DNA from: Alkalinema sp. CAN_BIN05
Lineage (GTDB): Bacteria; Cyanobacteriota; Cyanobacteriia; Leptolyngbyales; Leptolyngbyaceae
Assembly: GCA_026786325.1 (NCBI GenBank)
Contig: JAJAYH010000100.1
Location: forward strand, 1 to 7,716
DNA: 7,716 bases
Reading direction: 5' to 3'
Shown: piece after piece, positions 6,338 through 7,716 of the stretch
Numbering within the stretch: position 1 is the first letter of the stretch
Layout of the letters: every line of letters begins with the position of its first letter
Program-made: the position numbers and the translations under genes
The notes under the pieces: model-generated
What the model was told of the DNA's origin: nothing
Databases searched by the model: none
What the model saw: only the letters and a program-made list of their open reading frames with translations

Positions 6338-6464
6338 ATCTTTAATCTTAGGTGAAGCATGGGAAATAAGACTCGCGATCGTCGCATCAATCTTCCCAAA
6401 ATGGACCGTTTATAATTATCCACTAAATCGCGATCGCCCTGTCGTAAAGAATTCCCTCTGCTTT

Positions 6465-6525
6465 CTTAAGAATAAAAAATAAAAAGGGCAGGTCACTCAC
6501 ATTTTAACGCGAGATTAACCTGCCT
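6465..6525 (-). terminator. Intrinsic terminator on the minus strand, upstream of the DAHP synthase start
   Basis: Read on the minus strand, GGCAGGT (from 6524) pairs with ACCTGCC (to 6487). Inside it CTCGC (6513-6509) pairs with GTGAG (6500-6496) including one G-U wobble that is a mismatch in the opposite-strand RNA. The hairpin is followed at once by CTTTTTATTTTTTATTC. There is no T-run on the + side, so orientation is clear. It stops a minus-strand transcript before the DAHP synthase gene and is therefore either a leader attenuator or the 3' end of a small RNA. Confidence 0.7.
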
Positions 6526-6779
6526 GCCTTCGTCATTCATTCACCTGTGAGATGAGAATAGGTCGCTGAGTTGTCAAGGATATGGTGCCGATGTGAAGTC
6601 GCTGTGACAAGGCCCAAAATCCTAATCATGGCTAACATGCAGCCTACTTCTGTTGTCTAAAATCTACTTGTAGCCAGGATGCCATCAAGATGCCATGCCT
6701 GCGACGTGCGATCGCCACACGGTCTAATTAAAGTCAGTAGTATGCAAGAACATTGTGAAAGTGACCGAATTTACGTTAA

Positions 6780-6808
6780 TCGCGAATTAATCAGTCGCGA
6801 ATTAATCA
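6780..6808. repeat. Tandem direct repeat upstream of the HtrA-type gene
   Basis: TCGCGAATTAATCA occurs exactly twice, at 6780-6793 and 6795-6808, with one base between copies (period 15). A partial related half (GTTAATCGCG) overlaps the first copy. It lies 58 bp before the protease ATG, where a regulator site would be expected. The regulator is not identifiable. Confidence 0.6.
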
Positions 6809-6865
6809 ATCCCTTGTTAAACTAGACCAATCTATCCTCAATCACCCTTTACGAGCTGCGCCGCC

Positions 6866-7716
6866 ATGATGACCCCAAATAAAGCCCCAAACCCGAGATC
6901 TAAGACCCTCCAGCAAGTTGCCCTGTATGCGACCCTTCCTTTGATTGGTGCTGGGGTTACATTATTTGGCGGTCGTGTGTTGCAACAGTCTCCAGCGATC
7001 GCCCAAAGTAGCAATTCTTCAACCAATACATCAGTCATTGCTCAAAACCGCACTGGGGCATTAGCGGGCGAGTCAAATTTTATTGCAGATGCTGCTGAAC
7101 GAGTTGGTCCTGCTGTGGTGCGCATTAATGCTTCCCGCACCATTAAGAGTAGTGGACGACCTGATTTGTCTGACAATCCAATGTTCAAACGCTTTTTTGG
7201 AGAAATGCCGGACCAACCGCAAGAGCGCGTTCAAAAAGGTACGGGATCTGGCTTCATTTACAGCAACGATGGTTTGATTATGACCAATGCCCATGTGGTT
7301 GCGGGGGCCGAGACTGTTGAAGTGGTTCTCCGAGATGGTCGAAAAATTTCTGGAAAAGTTTTAGGTGTTGATACGCTGACGGATGTGGCGGTGATTCGAG
7401 TTAATGAACGCAATCTTCCGACCGTCAATCTGGGAGATTCTGATGGGCTACGGCCTGGGGAATGGGCGATCGCGATTGGTAATCCTTTGGGTCTCGATAA
7501 TACGGTTACAGCGGGGATTATTAGTGCAACGGGCCGATCGAGTTCTCAAGTAGGTGTTCCGGATAAGCGTGTCGGGTTCATTCAAACCGATGCGGCGATC
7601 AATCCGGGTAATTCTGGTGGACCTTTGCTCAATCAACGGGGTGAAGTGATTGGGATGAATACAGCAATCATTGGTGGCGGTGCTCAGGGTTTGGGGTTTG
7701 CGATTCCGATTAAGAC
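6866..7716 (+). CDS. HtrA/HhoA/HhoB (Deg) family serine protease, N-terminal part, 3' end outside window
   Basis: The frame from ATG 6866 is open to the window edge (283 codons). Residues 17-46 form a signal or membrane-anchor segment (ALYATLPLIGAGVTLFGG, then QSPAIAQ with a possible cut after AIA), so the protease acts in the periplasm, thylakoid lumen or at the membrane. The trypsin-like domain follows with a complete triad: H143 in TNAHVV, D173 in LTDVAVI and S250 in GNSGGP, plus GTGSGF (125-130) and AIGNPLGL. A PDZ domain is expected after the end of the window. This class degrades misfolded envelope proteins and is induced by heat and light stress. Cyanobacteria usually carry three paralogues (HtrA, HhoA, HhoB); I cannot assign which. 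A second ATG follows directly at 6869, and no strong ribosome site is visible. Confidence 0.96.
   Translation, partial: MMTPNKAPNPRSKTLQQVALYATLPLIGAGVTLFGGRVLQQSPAIAQSSNSSTNTSVIAQNRTGALAGESNFIADAAERVGPAVVRINASRTIKSSGRPDLSDNPMFKRFFGEMPDQPQERVQKGTGSGFIYSNDGLIMTNAHVVAGAETVEVVLRDGRKISGKVLGVDTLTDVAVIRVNERNLPTVNLGDSDGLRPGEWAIAIGNPLGLDNTVTAGIISATGRSSSQVGVPDKRVGFIQTDAAINPGNSGGPLLNQRGEVIGMNTAIIGGGAQGLGFAIPIK

Larger units (their letters stand above)
6338..6865. other. 528-bp divergent spacer between DAHP synthase and HtrA-type protease genes
   Basis: No recognisable protein family or tRNA is seen here. It contains the minus-strand hairpin at 6465-6525, a 33-codon minus-strand ORF (6537-6638), an 11-bp-period repeat (6678-6696), a 15-bp-period tandem repeat (6780-6808) and two HIP1 octamers (6430-6437, 6708-6715). 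For the DAHP synthase gene the best -10 candidate is GATAAT on the minus strand at 6415-6420, with no good -35 box. For the protease gene TTGTTA at 6814-6819 and TATCCT at 6833-6838 are spaced too closely (13 bases) to be convincing. Confidence 0.6.
321..7473. repeat. Dispersed HIP1 octamers (GCGATCGC)
   Basis: Exact copies were found at 321-328, 2574-2581, 2799-2806, 3255-3262, 6430-6437, 6708-6715, 6995-7002 and 7466-7473, with many more CGATCG cores between. Fewer than one would be expected by chance in this length. HIP1 is the highly iterated palindrome of many cyanobacterial genomes and is used here as a taxonomic marker. I found no exact copy between 329 and 2573, although CGATCG cores occur there. 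Confidence 0.85.

Noticed and set aside
5386..6482. Plus-strand frames over the DAHP synthase gene and into the spacer (for example 6153-6482), and the minus-strand shadow at 5647-5862
   Set aside because: All overlap an enzyme with every catalytic residue in place. The part of 6153-6482 beyond the gene is short and has no recognisable features.
6465..6640. Classical amino-acid attenuator leader peptide, Yfr1-type small RNA or glutamine riboswitch before the DAHP synthase gene
   Set aside because: No run of Phe, Tyr or Trp codons, no ACUCCUCACAC motif and no glnA-type core sequence can be read there.
6838..7636. Minus- and plus-strand frames inside the HtrA-type gene (6838-7038, 7073-7294, 7083-7277, 7448-7636)
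   Set aside because: They are shadows of the protease frame, which is open to the window edge and carries the complete catalytic triad.
1..7716. CRISPR arrays, tRNA or rRNA genes, insertion sequences, phage attachment sites
   Set aside because: No regularly spaced repeats, cloverleaf, transposase frame or terminal inverted repeats with target duplication were seen on either strand.

Overview
The window is chromosomal DNA from a cyanobacterium. The strongest evidence is an RpaB/Ycf27 response regulator, a regulator specific to cyanobacteria and plastids. HIP1 octamers (GCGATCGC) and shorter CGATCG cores are also frequent in genes and spacers, and there is a CHAT-domain protein, a Uma2 nuclease-like gene and a Deg/HtrA protease. 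The genus cannot be named from the sequence alone.

Layout. (1) Positions 2-1138, + strand: the C-terminal end of a CHAT (caspase-like) protein, then one base after its stop a 173-residue protein with a glycine-zipper membrane tail, then a small protein with three membrane spans. These look like one operon. (2) Positions 1171-2436, - strand: a Uma2-family PD-(D/E)XK protein, then a compact type II toxin-antitoxin pair (ribbon-helix-helix antitoxin, MazF/PemK toxin, 8-nt overlap). (3) Positions 2504-4123, - strand: radA. It is divergent, across a 229-bp spacer, from rpaB at 4353-5084 on the + strand; rpaB uses a TTG start. (4) Positions 5085-5278: a strong hairpin terminator between rpaB and a convergent type I DAHP synthase gene (5279-6337, - strand). 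(5) Positions 6338-6865: a 528-bp divergent spacer holding a minus-strand terminator-like hairpin, a tandem 15-bp-period repeat and other short repeats. (6) Position 6866 to the window end, + strand: the first 283 codons of a membrane-anchored or exported HtrA/Hho/Deg serine protease.

Function. The right two thirds is core housekeeping: recombination (RadA), light/stress regulation (RpaB), the entry step of aromatic amino-acid synthesis and envelope proteolysis (HtrA). The left third is accessory and conflict-type: a CHAT protein with membrane partners, Uma2 and toxin-antitoxin. The most unusual points are the CHAT/glycine-zipper/3-TM gene set, a possible protease-plus-membrane-effector module, and the minus-strand terminator lying upstream of the DAHP synthase start, which implies an attenuated leader or an undescribed small RNA. 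Both are inferences.
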